DNA from: Hymenobacter convexus
GTDB taxonomy: Bacteria > Bacteroidota > Bacteroidia > Cytophagales > Hymenobacteraceae
Direction: 5' to 3'
Length of the DNA: 64,000 bases
Assembly: GCF_030580955.1 (NCBI RefSeq)
Contig: NZ_JAUQON010000005.1
Coordinates: 310,001-374,000 of the forward strand
This document shows, in pieces, positions 51,544 through 58,776 of the stretch. Numbering within the stretch: position 1 is the first letter of the stretch; every line of letters begins with the position of its first letter. The translations under genes and the position numbers were made by a program. The notes under the pieces were generated by a model. That model ran no database searches and had not been told where the DNA came from. It saw nothing but the letters and a program-made list of their open reading frames with translations.

Positions 51544-52530
51544 ATGAATCCTGCCGATAATATTCTGCTCTACCAAGCTCCTGATGGGCAAACGCAACTG
51601 GAAGTGCAGCTCGACCATGAAACGGCGTGGCTGACGCAGGCGCAGATGGTTGAACTGTTTGATGTCTCGAAAAAAACCGTCAGTGAACACATCCAAAATA
51701 TTTTTCGAGAAGGAGAATTGGTGTCAGAAGCAGTTGTCCGGAAATCCCGGACAACTGCTTCTGATGGAAAAAACTACTTGGTGCAACACTACAATCTCGA
51801 TGTCATAATCTCCGTCGGCTACCGAGTGAAATCCTTACGCGGCACGCACTTTCGGCAGTGGGCGACCAACATATTGCGCCAGTACCTCGTGCAGGGGTAT
51901 GCCCTGAATGAAAAGCGCCTGCGCGAAAGCTCCCGCCAGCTAGCTGACCTCAAGCGGCTCGTGCAGTTACAAGGAGAAGTAGCCGCGAATCAGGAATTGA
52001 CCTCTGACCAATCGGATGCCCTGTTGCGGGTATTGGGCGACTACGCCCGCGCCCTCGATGTGCTCGACCAGTACGACCACCAACGCCTGCTCGTGCGCGG
52101 CACGGCCACGGAGGAACCCTTTGAGCTGACTTATGAAGCCGGGCTGGAAGCAGTAGACAGCCTCCGTGTGCAATTTGGCGGCAGTGCTTTGTTCGGGCGC
52201 GAAAAGGATGCCTCGTTCCAAAGTTCGGTGCGTACGATTTACCAGAGCTTTGATGGCGAAGACCTGTACCCGAGCGTGGAAGAGAAGGCCGCTAATCTGT
52301 TGTATTTTGTGGTGAAAAACCACTCGTTTTCAGATGGCAACAAGCGCATCGCGGCCTTTCTGTTCGTATGGTTTCTCGACCGCAATAAGTGCCTGTATCA
52401 TCCCGACGGCACCCGCCGGCTGGCCGACAATGCGCTGGTGGCCCTCACGCTGCTCATAGCCGAAAGCAAGCCGGAGGACAAGGCCACAATGGTGACGCTG
52501 GTGGTAAATCTGATTAACCAAGATAACTAA
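51544..52530 (+). CDS. RhuM-type N-terminus fused to Fic/Doc domain
   Basis: This gene encodes 328 aa from an ATG at 51544. The N-terminal ~170 residues match RhuM/virulence proteins: TAWLTQAQMVELFDVSKKTVSEHI (HTH-like), then YRVKSLRGTHFRQWAT. The C-terminal domain carries HSFSDGNKR at residues 260-268, the Doc-type Fic motif (HxFxDGNKR), followed by IAAFLFVWFL. Fic/Doc proteins transfer AMP or phosphate to target proteins. No separate antitoxin gene is beside it; an inhibitory motif was not identified. Base composition is lower in GC than its neighbours, which fits an acquired gene. Confidence 0.9.
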   Translation: MNPADNILLYQAPDGQTQLEVQLDHETAWLTQAQMVELFDVSKKTVSEHIQNIFREGELVSEAVVRKSRTTASDGKNYLVQHYNLDVIISVGYRVKSLRGTHFRQWATNILRQYLVQGYALNEKRLRESSRQLADLKRLVQLQGEVAANQELTSDQSDALLRVLGDYARALDVLDQYDHQRLLVRGTATEEPFELTYEAGLEAVDSLRVQFGGSALFGREKDASFQSSVRTIYQSFDGEDLYPSVEEKAANLLYFVVKNHSFSDGNKRIAAFLFVWFLDRNKCLYHPDGTRRLADNALVALTLLIAESKPEDKATMVTLVVNLINQDN

Positions 52531-53459
52531 TCCGGCACCGCTTCCGCCGCTACGGTGGGCACGTTCGCTGCCTTAGGTTTCTGGCTCACCAGCCACACGC
52601 CCAGGAAGATGAGGGCCGCCTGTCCGGCCTTGCCCCAGGTGAGGTGGTCTTTGCCCAGGCCCACGGCGATGAGCACGGCCAGCACCGGCTGCAGGTAGAT
52701 GTAGACGCCCAACAGGGCCGGGGAGGCGTACTTCAGAGCCCAGTTGTTCAGCAGATAGGCCAGGATGGTGAGGAAAACCACCATGTAGCCGATTTCGAGC
52801 CAGATTTTGAGGGGGAAGCTGGCGTAGTTGGCCGTCAGGGCATCGCGCCAGCCGAAAGGCACGGCGATAATAGCCCCCACCAGAAACACCCGCGCCAACA
52901 CCGTGAAGGCGTGGTATTTGCGCATGAGCGGCTGCACCAGCACCAGATACAGGCCGAACACGGTGGCATTAGCCAGAATGAACAGGTTGCCCAGCGTGGC
53001 GTGCGGATACACAGCCGCCTGCGCGTTGCGGCTCAGGATGAGTGTGGCTGCCCCCGCGGCGCCCACCGCAATGCCCAGCACCCGCGGCAGCGTGATTTTT
53101 TCGCTTAGCAGAATGGCCGAGGCAATGACCACCACGATGGGCGCGATGGTTTGCAGCAGCGAGGCGCTGATGGGCGAGGTCAGGTTCAGGCCCGAAAAAA
53201 ACAGGAGCTGGTTGACCCCAATGCCGCAAATGCCGCAGATGATGGACCGCCGGTTGTCGGCCCAGCCGATAATTTTGTCCTGCGGCGCCACGAAGTATTT
53301 GATGAGGGCAAAGAAGCTCGAAGCCCCCAGCACCCGCAGCGTAACGATGCCAAACGGCGTCATATACACCGGCATCACATCTTTGGAGAGCGAGTAGTTG
53401 GCCGCGTAGATGAGGGTGACCAGGAAAAGGGCCGCGTGGACGCGGAGTTGATTGGACAT
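52527..53459 (-). CDS. EamA/DMT-family transporter
   Basis: This gene encodes 310 aa from an ATG at 53459. Ten membrane helices in two EamA repeats: first repeat starts ALFLVTLIYAANYSLSK, second ATLGNLFILANATVFGLYLVL. The substrate is unknown; this family includes metabolite and drug exporters. Its TAG stop overlaps the TAA stop of the convergent RhuM-Fic gene by 3 bp. Palindrome C4 begins 2 bp from its start. Confidence 0.92.
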   Translation of the reverse strand: MSNQLRVHAALFLVTLIYAANYSLSKDVMPVYMTPFGIVTLRVLGASSFFALIKYFVAPQDKIIGWADNRRSIICGICGIGVNQLLFFSGLNLTSPISASLLQTIAPIVVVIASAILLSEKITLPRVLGIAVGAAGAATLILSRNAQAAVYPHATLGNLFILANATVFGLYLVLVQPLMRKYHAFTVLARVFLVGAIIAVPFGWRDALTANYASFPLKIWLEIGYMVVFLTILAYLLNNWALKYASPALLGVYIYLQPVLAVLIAVGLGKDHLTWGKAGQAALIFLGVWLVSQKPKAANVPTVAAEAVPD

Positions 53460-53460
53460 G

Positions 53461-53540
53461 GTAGCGCGAACTTTGTAGTTCGCGTCCCCAACCGAGTCGT
53501 TGTTACGGCGCGGGGACGCGAGCTACAAAGTTCGCGCTAC
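53461..53540. repeat. Palindromic element C4 (family C, variant)
   Basis: GTAGCGCGAACTTTGTAGTT at the left pairs with AACTTTGTAGCTCGCGTCC-type complement at the right (29-bp arms). Compared with C1-C3, both strands of the inner stem change from G-C to A-T, so pairing is kept. It lies between divergent EamA and rarA, touching both starts. Confidence 0.9.
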
Positions 53541-53550
53541 TTCGCTCCCC

Positions 53551-54879
53551 ATGGCCTCTTTATTTCCCGACGACGAACCCACTGCCTTCACCCCAGCGCC
53601 CGCGCCCGGCCCGGACGCGCCCCTGGCCGAGCGCCAGCGCCCGCGCCGCCTAGCCGATTACGCCGGCCAGCAGCACCTGGTGGGCGAAACCGGCGTGCTG
53701 CGCCGCTACCTGAATTCGGGCCGGCTGCCCAGCCTCATTCTGTGGGGGCCGCCCGGCGTGGGCAAAACCACCCTGGCCCACCTGCTGGCCTCGGAGTTGA
53801 AACAGCCGTTTTCGGCCTTGAGCGCCATCAATGCCGGGGTGAAGGACGTGCGCGACGTCATCGAAAAAGCGAAGCGGCAGCGCGGGACGGTGCTATTCAT
53901 TGATGAAATCCACCGCTTCAGCAAGGCGCAGCAGGATGCGCTGCTGGGCGCGGTGGAGCACGGCACGGTAACGCTGATTGGGGCTACCACGGAGAACCCG
54001 TCGTTTGAAGTAATTCCGGCTTTGCTTTCGCGCTGCCAGGTGTATGTGCTGGAGGCGCTGAGCGCGGAAACCCTGCGCGGGCTGGTGCAAAAAGCCCTGA
54101 CCGAAGACGCTGCATTGAAGCAAAAAAAAGTGAAGCTGAAGGAGGACCACGCCCTGCTGGCCCTGAGCGGCGGCGACGCCCGCAAGCTGCTCAACCTCTT
54201 GGAAATTGTGGTGCAAAGCACGCCACCCGACAAAAAAGGCGTCATCGAAATCACCGATGCCGTGGTGCAGCAGGTGGCTCAGCGCCCGCTGGCGCGCTAC
54301 GACAAGGGCGGCGAAATGCACTACGATGTGATTTCTGCTTTCATCAAAAGCATGCGCGGCTCCGACCCCAACGCGGCGCTCTACTACCTGGCCGTGATGC
54401 TGGAAGGCGGCGAGGACGTAAAATTCATTGCCCGCCGCATGCTTATTCTGGCCAGCGAAGACATCGGCAACGCCAACCCCAACGCTCTGATGCTGGCCAC
54501 CAGCTGCTTCCAGGCCTGCACCGTCATCGGCCTGCCCGAGTCGGATTTGATTCTGGCTCAGACCGTTATTTACCTGGCCACCTCGCCCAAGAGCAACGCT
54601 GCCTACATGGCCATCCGGGCGGCGCAGGCCGAGGTGAAAGCCAACGGCGTGTACCCCGTGCCGGTGCCCTTGCGCAACGCCCCCACGCGCCTGATGAAGC
54701 AGCTCGGCTACGGCAAGGAATACGCCTACTCGCACAACGGCGAGGGCAATTTCGAGGAGCAGGAGTTTCTGCCCGACGCGCTCAGCGGCCGGCGCTTTTA
54801 CGAACCGGGCCACAATCCCAGCGAGGCGAAGATTCAGGAGCGGCTGCGCGGCTGGTGGGGCGAGAAGTATGGTTACTGA
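53551..54879 (+). CDS. rarA: Replication-associated recombination protein A
   Basis: This gene encodes 442 aa from an ATG at 53551. AAA+ motifs: P-loop GPPGVGKTT near residues 66-74, Walker B FIDEIHRFSKAQQDALL, sensor 1 GATTENPSFEV and arginine finger LLSRC. C-terminal MgsA/RarA tetramer region has DAVLRP-like DPNAALYYLAVMLEGGEDVKF. It acts at stalled replication forks. It starts 10 bp after palindrome C4. Confidence 0.96.
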   Translation: MASLFPDDEPTAFTPAPAPGPDAPLAERQRPRRLADYAGQQHLVGETGVLRRYLNSGRLPSLILWGPPGVGKTTLAHLLASELKQPFSALSAINAGVKDVRDVIEKAKRQRGTVLFIDEIHRFSKAQQDALLGAVEHGTVTLIGATTENPSFEVIPALLSRCQVYVLEALSAETLRGLVQKALTEDAALKQKKVKLKEDHALLALSGGDARKLLNLLEIVVQSTPPDKKGVIEITDAVVQQVAQRPLARYDKGGEMHYDVISAFIKSMRGSDPNAALYYLAVMLEGGEDVKFIARRMLILASEDIGNANPNALMLATSCFQACTVIGLPESDLILAQTVIYLATSPKSNAAYMAIRAAQAEVKANGVYPVPVPLRNAPTRLMKQLGYGKEYAYSHNGEGNFEEQEFLPDALSGRRFYEPGHNPSEAKIQERLRGWWGEKYGY

Positions 54880-54880
54880 C

Positions 54881-55082
54881 CGCAGATTCGGCTGATTTTA
54901 ACGGATTGGGACGGATTATTTGTGGTTCCGCAGGCAAATGCCCGGCATTGTAATGGCGGGCGAAGTCAAACGATATAACCGCGTGTAACTTGCCAGCCAA
55001 TTGGGCGGCAGGCCGGAATTGGTGCGAGGGCGCCAAGCCACAAATAAGCCGCCCCAATCTGTTGAAATCCGTTAATCCTGCG
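54881..55082. repeat. 202-bp MITE-like inverted repeat E
   Basis: Terminal arms of about 46 bp (54881-54926 and 55037-55082) are imperfect inverted copies (CGCAGATT..., ...AATCCTGCG; outer 34 nt match at 25 positions), with matching inner ATTTGTGG/CCACAAAT. It fills the rarA-sppA gap. No transposase is inside. Confidence 0.8.
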
Positions 55083-55087
55083 TTCTT

Positions 55088-56860
55088 ATGCGTCAATTTT
55101 TGAAGTTTGTGCTGGCCACCATCGTGGGGCTGGTTGCTTTCAGTTTCATTGGTTTCCTGGTGCTGGCTGGCATCATTGGGGCCGCGGCCAGCGCCGGCGA
55201 CCACAAGGAAACGGCCTCGAACTCGGTGCTGGAGCTCAAGCTCAACGAGCCGCTCACCGAGCGGGGCCGCGACGGTAAATTCAGCTTCGGTGGTAACGAT
55301 ACCTCCACGGGCCTCGTCAACTTGAAAGCCGCCATCAAGCGGGCCAAGTCCGACGACGACATCAAGGGCATCTTGCTGAACCTGGGCATTGTGCAGGGCG
55401 GCATGGCCTCGCTGGAAGAAGTGCGCGACGCCCTGATTGACTTCAAAAAGAGTGGCAAATTCGTGGTGGCTTACCACGAAATCGCGTCCGAGAAGAGCTT
55501 TTACCTGGCCTCGGTGGCCAACGAAATCTACCTCAACCCGCAGGGCACGCTCGAATTCAACGGCCTGAGCTCGGAGGTAATGTTCTACAAGCGGCTGTTC
55601 GACAAGGCCGGCATTGAGCCCTACATTTTCCGCGTGGGCTCGTTCAAGAGCGCCGTGGAGCCGTTTTTTCGGGAGAATTTCTCCGATTCGGCCCGCTACC
55701 AGACCGTGTCGTTCCTGAACTCCATCAACGGCTATATGGTGGGGCAGGTGGCCAAGTCGCGCGGCATCAACCCGGCCCGCCTCAAGGTTATTTCCGACTC
55801 GATGTTGGTGCATAACGCCCCCGACGCCCTGCGCCTGAAGCTGGTGACCAAGCTCGGCTACTTCGATGAGGCCCAGGATTATATGCGCGGCAAGCTGGGC
55901 CTGGCAAAAGACAAAAAGCCCAGCATCGTGAGCCTGAGCGACTATACCGAGGACAAGGACGCCGACGAGCGCGAGGGCAAAACCACCGGCAACCGCATTG
56001 CCGTGATATATGCCGAGGGCGACATCGTGACCGGCCGCGGCTCCGACGACAACATCGGCAGTACCAAGTTTGCCGAGGCCATCCGCAAGGCCCGCCTCGA
56101 CGAAAAAGTGAAGGCAGTAGTGCTGCGCATCAACTCGCCCGGTGGCTCCTCGCTGGCTTCCGACATTATTTACCGCGAAGTGCTGCTGACCAAAAAAGTG
56201 AAGCCCATTATCGCCAGCATGAGCGACGTGGCGGCGTCGGGCGGCTACTACATTGCCATGGCCTGCGATACCATTGTGGCCCATCCGAACACCATCACGG
56301 GCTCCATCGGCGTGTTTGGCGTACTGCCCAACATCCAGCCGCTGCTGGCCGACAAGCTCGGCATTACCGTGGACCGCGTGACCACCGGCAAGTTTTCCGA
56401 CCTGCCCACCATCACCCGCCCGCTCACGGAGTTTGAGAAACGGACGCTGCAGGAAGAAGTGAACCGCATCTACGCCGACTTCACCAGCAAGGCCGCCCAG
56501 GGCCGCCACATGCCCGTGGAGCGCCTGCGCCGTCTGGCCTCGGGCCGGGTCTGGAGCGGCCTCGAAGCCAAAGGCAACGGCCTCGTGGACGTGCTGGGCG
56601 ACTACCAGGATGCCTTGAACATTGCCGCCGCCCGCGCCCACCTCAAAGCCGATGACTACCGCGTGCAGCGCCTGCCCCGCCAGAAATCGAGCCTCGAAAG
56701 CCTGCTGGCCCGCTTTGGCGCCGGCGATGATGACGAAGCCAAAACCCGCGCCCTGAAAACGGAGCTTGGCCCGCTCTACCCGGCCTATGCGCAGTACCAG
56801 CAGCTGATGCAGATGCGCGGCGTGCAGGCCCGCCTGCCGTACACGCTGGACATTCAGTAG
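55088..56860 (+). CDS. sppA: Signal peptide peptidase SppA, long type
   Basis: This gene encodes 590 aa from an ATG at 55088. A membrane helix at residues 8-30 anchors it to the inner membrane. Two S49 repeats: the N-terminal one carries Lys136 (IASEKSFYLASV), and the C-terminal one Ser384 in SDVAASGGYYIAMACD, forming the Ser-Lys dyad. GSIGVFGVLPN and ASGRVWSG are also hallmarks. It degrades cleaved signal peptides. Palindrome E lies directly upstream. Confidence 0.96.
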   Translation: MRQFLKFVLATIVGLVAFSFIGFLVLAGIIGAAASAGDHKETASNSVLELKLNEPLTERGRDGKFSFGGNDTSTGLVNLKAAIKRAKSDDDIKGILLNLGIVQGGMASLEEVRDALIDFKKSGKFVVAYHEIASEKSFYLASVANEIYLNPQGTLEFNGLSSEVMFYKRLFDKAGIEPYIFRVGSFKSAVEPFFRENFSDSARYQTVSFLNSINGYMVGQVAKSRGINPARLKVISDSMLVHNAPDALRLKLVTKLGYFDEAQDYMRGKLGLAKDKKPSIVSLSDYTEDKDADEREGKTTGNRIAVIYAEGDIVTGRGSDDNIGSTKFAEAIRKARLDEKVKAVVLRINSPGGSSLASDIIYREVLLTKKVKPIIASMSDVAASGGYYIAMACDTIVAHPNTITGSIGVFGVLPNIQPLLADKLGITVDRVTTGKFSDLPTITRPLTEFEKRTLQEEVNRIYADFTSKAAQGRHMPVERLRRLASGRVWSGLEAKGNGLVDVLGDYQDALNIAAARAHLKADDYRVQRLPRQKSSLESLLARFGAGDDDEAKTRALKTELGPLYPAYAQYQQLMQMRGVQARLPYTLDIQ

Positions 56861-56878
56861 TTTAACCCGTCATCGCCT

Positions 56879-56963
56879 GTCATCCTGAGCGCCGCGAAGG
56901 ACCTTATCAACGAAGAACAAGTTGTTCCGACGTGGTAAGGTCCTTCGCGGCGCTCAGGATGAC
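56879..56963. repeat. Palindromic element B3 (family B)
   Basis: GTCATCCTGAGCGCCGCGAA at the left and GCGGCGCTCAGGATGAC at the right, arms about 28 nt, between sppA and the phosphorylase gene. Confidence 0.9.
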
Positions 56964-56999
56964 AGGCGTTTAACTTATCGTAACAACCAACCGCTCACC

Positions 57000-57821
57000 A
57001 TGCTCAACCAACTCCACGAAGCCGCCGCCTACATCAAGGAAAACTCCCAAGCTTTTCAGCCCGAAACGGGCATCATCCTCGGTACCGGGCTGGGCGCGCT
57101 GGCGAAGGAAGTCGAAGTTGAATACGAAATCAACTACGCCGACATCCCGCATTTCCCGCTCAGCACCGTGGAAAGCCACGCCGGGCGCCTGCTGCTGGGC
57201 CGTATGGGCGGCCGGAAGGTGGCCGTGCTGCAAGGCCGCTTTCATTACTACGAAGGCTACACCATGCAGCAGGTAGCCATGCCGGTGCGGGTGCTCAAGC
57301 TGCTGGGCATCGGCCAGCTACTGGTGAGTAATGCGGCCGGCGGGCTGAACCCCGATTTCAACATTGCCGATTTGATGCTCATTGACGACCACATCAATCT
57401 GCAGCCCACCAACCCCCTCATCGGTCCGAACCTCGACGAGCTAGGCCCGCGCTTCCCCGACATGTATGCGCCCTACGACGCCGGCTTGCTGGACCGCGCC
57501 GAAGCGGCGGCCGGTGCACTGGGTCAGGTCGGCACCACGCGCCGCGGGGTGTACGTGAGCGTGCCCGGCCCCATGCTCGAAACCCCCGCCGAATACCGCT
57601 ACCTGCGCCTCATCGGGGCCGATGCCGTGGGCATGAGCACGGTGCCCGAAGTCATTGCTGCCCGCCAGCTCAACCTGCCGGTGCTGGCCGTGTCGGTTAT
57701 CACCGATTTGTGCGCGCCCGGCCACCTCAAACCCGTAGTGCTGGCCGATATTTTTGCCGCCGCCGCCGCGGCCGAGCCCCGTTTGACGGCGCTGATAAAA
57801 GCCGTAGTAGCGGGGCTGTAA
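57000..57821 (+). CDS. Purine nucleoside phosphorylase, PNP-I
   Basis: This gene encodes 273 aa from an ATG at 57000. ILGTGLGALAKEV (phosphate loop), VESHAGRLLLG, FHYYEGYTMQQV, NAAGGLNPDF, and VGMSTVPEVIAARQLNLPVLAVSVITD are all family-typical. It splits inosine or guanosine with phosphate into base and ribose-1-phosphate for purine salvage. The start lies after palindrome B3; the in-frame extension into it was rejected. Trimeric, cytoplasmic. Confidence 0.95.
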   Translation: MLNQLHEAAAYIKENSQAFQPETGIILGTGLGALAKEVEVEYEINYADIPHFPLSTVESHAGRLLLGRMGGRKVAVLQGRFHYYEGYTMQQVAMPVRVLKLLGIGQLLVSNAAGGLNPDFNIADLMLIDDHINLQPTNPLIGPNLDELGPRFPDMYAPYDAGLLDRAEAAAGALGQVGTTRRGVYVSVPGPMLETPAEYRYLRLIGADAVGMSTVPEVIAARQLNLPVLAVSVITDLCAPGHLKPVVLADIFAAAAAAEPRLTALIKAVVAGL

Positions 57822-57825
57822 GAAC

Positions 57826-57911
57826 GTCATGCAGAGCGCAGCGAAGCATCTTGCCCGCAATAGTAACCGATTACTTACGCGGGCAAGATGCTTCGCTGCG
57901 CTCTGCATGAC
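57826..57911. repeat. Palindromic element A8 (family A)
   Basis: Nearly perfect 36-nt arms: GTCATGCAGAGCGCAGCGAA at the left and CTTCGCTGCGCTCTGCATGAC-type complement at the right. It separates convergent genes and could end both transcripts. Confidence 0.9.
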
Positions 57912-57919
57912 GTTCAAAG

Positions 57920-58774
57920 TCACCGCACTACTTTCGTCGCTGTAGTGCCGCTCAGCACGGCGAAAATGCCCACGCCGCCCTGCACGTTGCTGTAAATAGC
58001 CGAGGGCTGGGCAAAGGGGTTGCCGTTGGCGTTGCGGGCGTCGCGCGTCGACTGGCGGAAGCGGTAGAACGCGCGCTCGATGTGGTAGAGCGTGGCCGTC
58101 ACGGTGTCACCGGCGTTGAAGCGGTAGCTGGTGCCGAGCACGAATGGCTGCCCGTTGAGCAGCCGGTCCTCCACCGACATGTCCACTTCCGGGCTTTTGA
58201 GCAGGGCGCCTTTGGCGGGATTGCCCTTGTGCAGCTGCAGGCGGTAGCAGTCGTCGAGGCTGATGGGGTCGCGGAAATTGGTGAGGAAATACGCCTTGCG
58301 CTCGGAGCCGGTTTTGTCGTTGAACTTGTAGTTCAGCGAATCAATCGGGATGGGGGCCAGCATGGTGGTGGTGCCCGTCACGTGCCGGCCCTTGGTGTCC
58401 ACGACGTCGATTTTGAACACATCACCGGGCCGGGCCACCAGCGGCGTGCGGCCGATGTGCGAGTGGAATTTCACCCCCGACACCGTGTCAATCAATGCCT
58501 GGTAGTTGGGCTGGAAGGGCAGGGGCACCTGCGTGCCATTGGGCATGGTGAGCGTGACGGTGACATCGGTGGGAATCTGGGGAATAACTGCGCCCAGGTA
58601 AGGCACCGAGGTCGAGACGGCCAGGCTGGGCACCTTCCCGGGCTCGAGGTAGCACTCCACCACCAGCTCGGCCGAGTAAACGGGCAGCGGCACGTTGATG
58701 TCGTTTTGCAGCTTGCCGCAGCCGGCCAGCGCGAGCAGGCCCAGCAGCAAGGCGGCGGTTGGTTTCTTGAACAT
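57920..58774 (-). CDS. DUF4249 lipoprotein
   Basis: This gene encodes 284 aa from an ATG at 58774. LLLGLLALAGCGKL is a lipobox. The mature part starts with LVVECYLEPGKVPSLAVSTSVPYLG, the typical DUF4249 start, and is beta-rich. It lies 2 bp after the stop of a TonB receptor gene, the usual arrangement in Bacteroidota, so it is a likely outer-membrane partner of that receptor. The ligand is unknown. Confidence 0.88.
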   Translation of the reverse strand: MFKKPTAALLLGLLALAGCGKLQNDINVPLPVYSAELVVECYLEPGKVPSLAVSTSVPYLGAVIPQIPTDVTVTLTMPNGTQVPLPFQPNYQALIDTVSGVKFHSHIGRTPLVARPGDVFKIDVVDTKGRHVTGTTTMLAPIPIDSLNYKFNDKTGSERKAYFLTNFRDPISLDDCYRLQLHKGNPAKGALLKSPEVDMSVEDRLLNGQPFVLGTSYRFNAGDTVTATLYHIERAFYRFRQSTRDARNANGNPFAQPSAIYSNVQGGVGIFAVLSGTTATKVVR

Positions 58775-58776
58775 GG

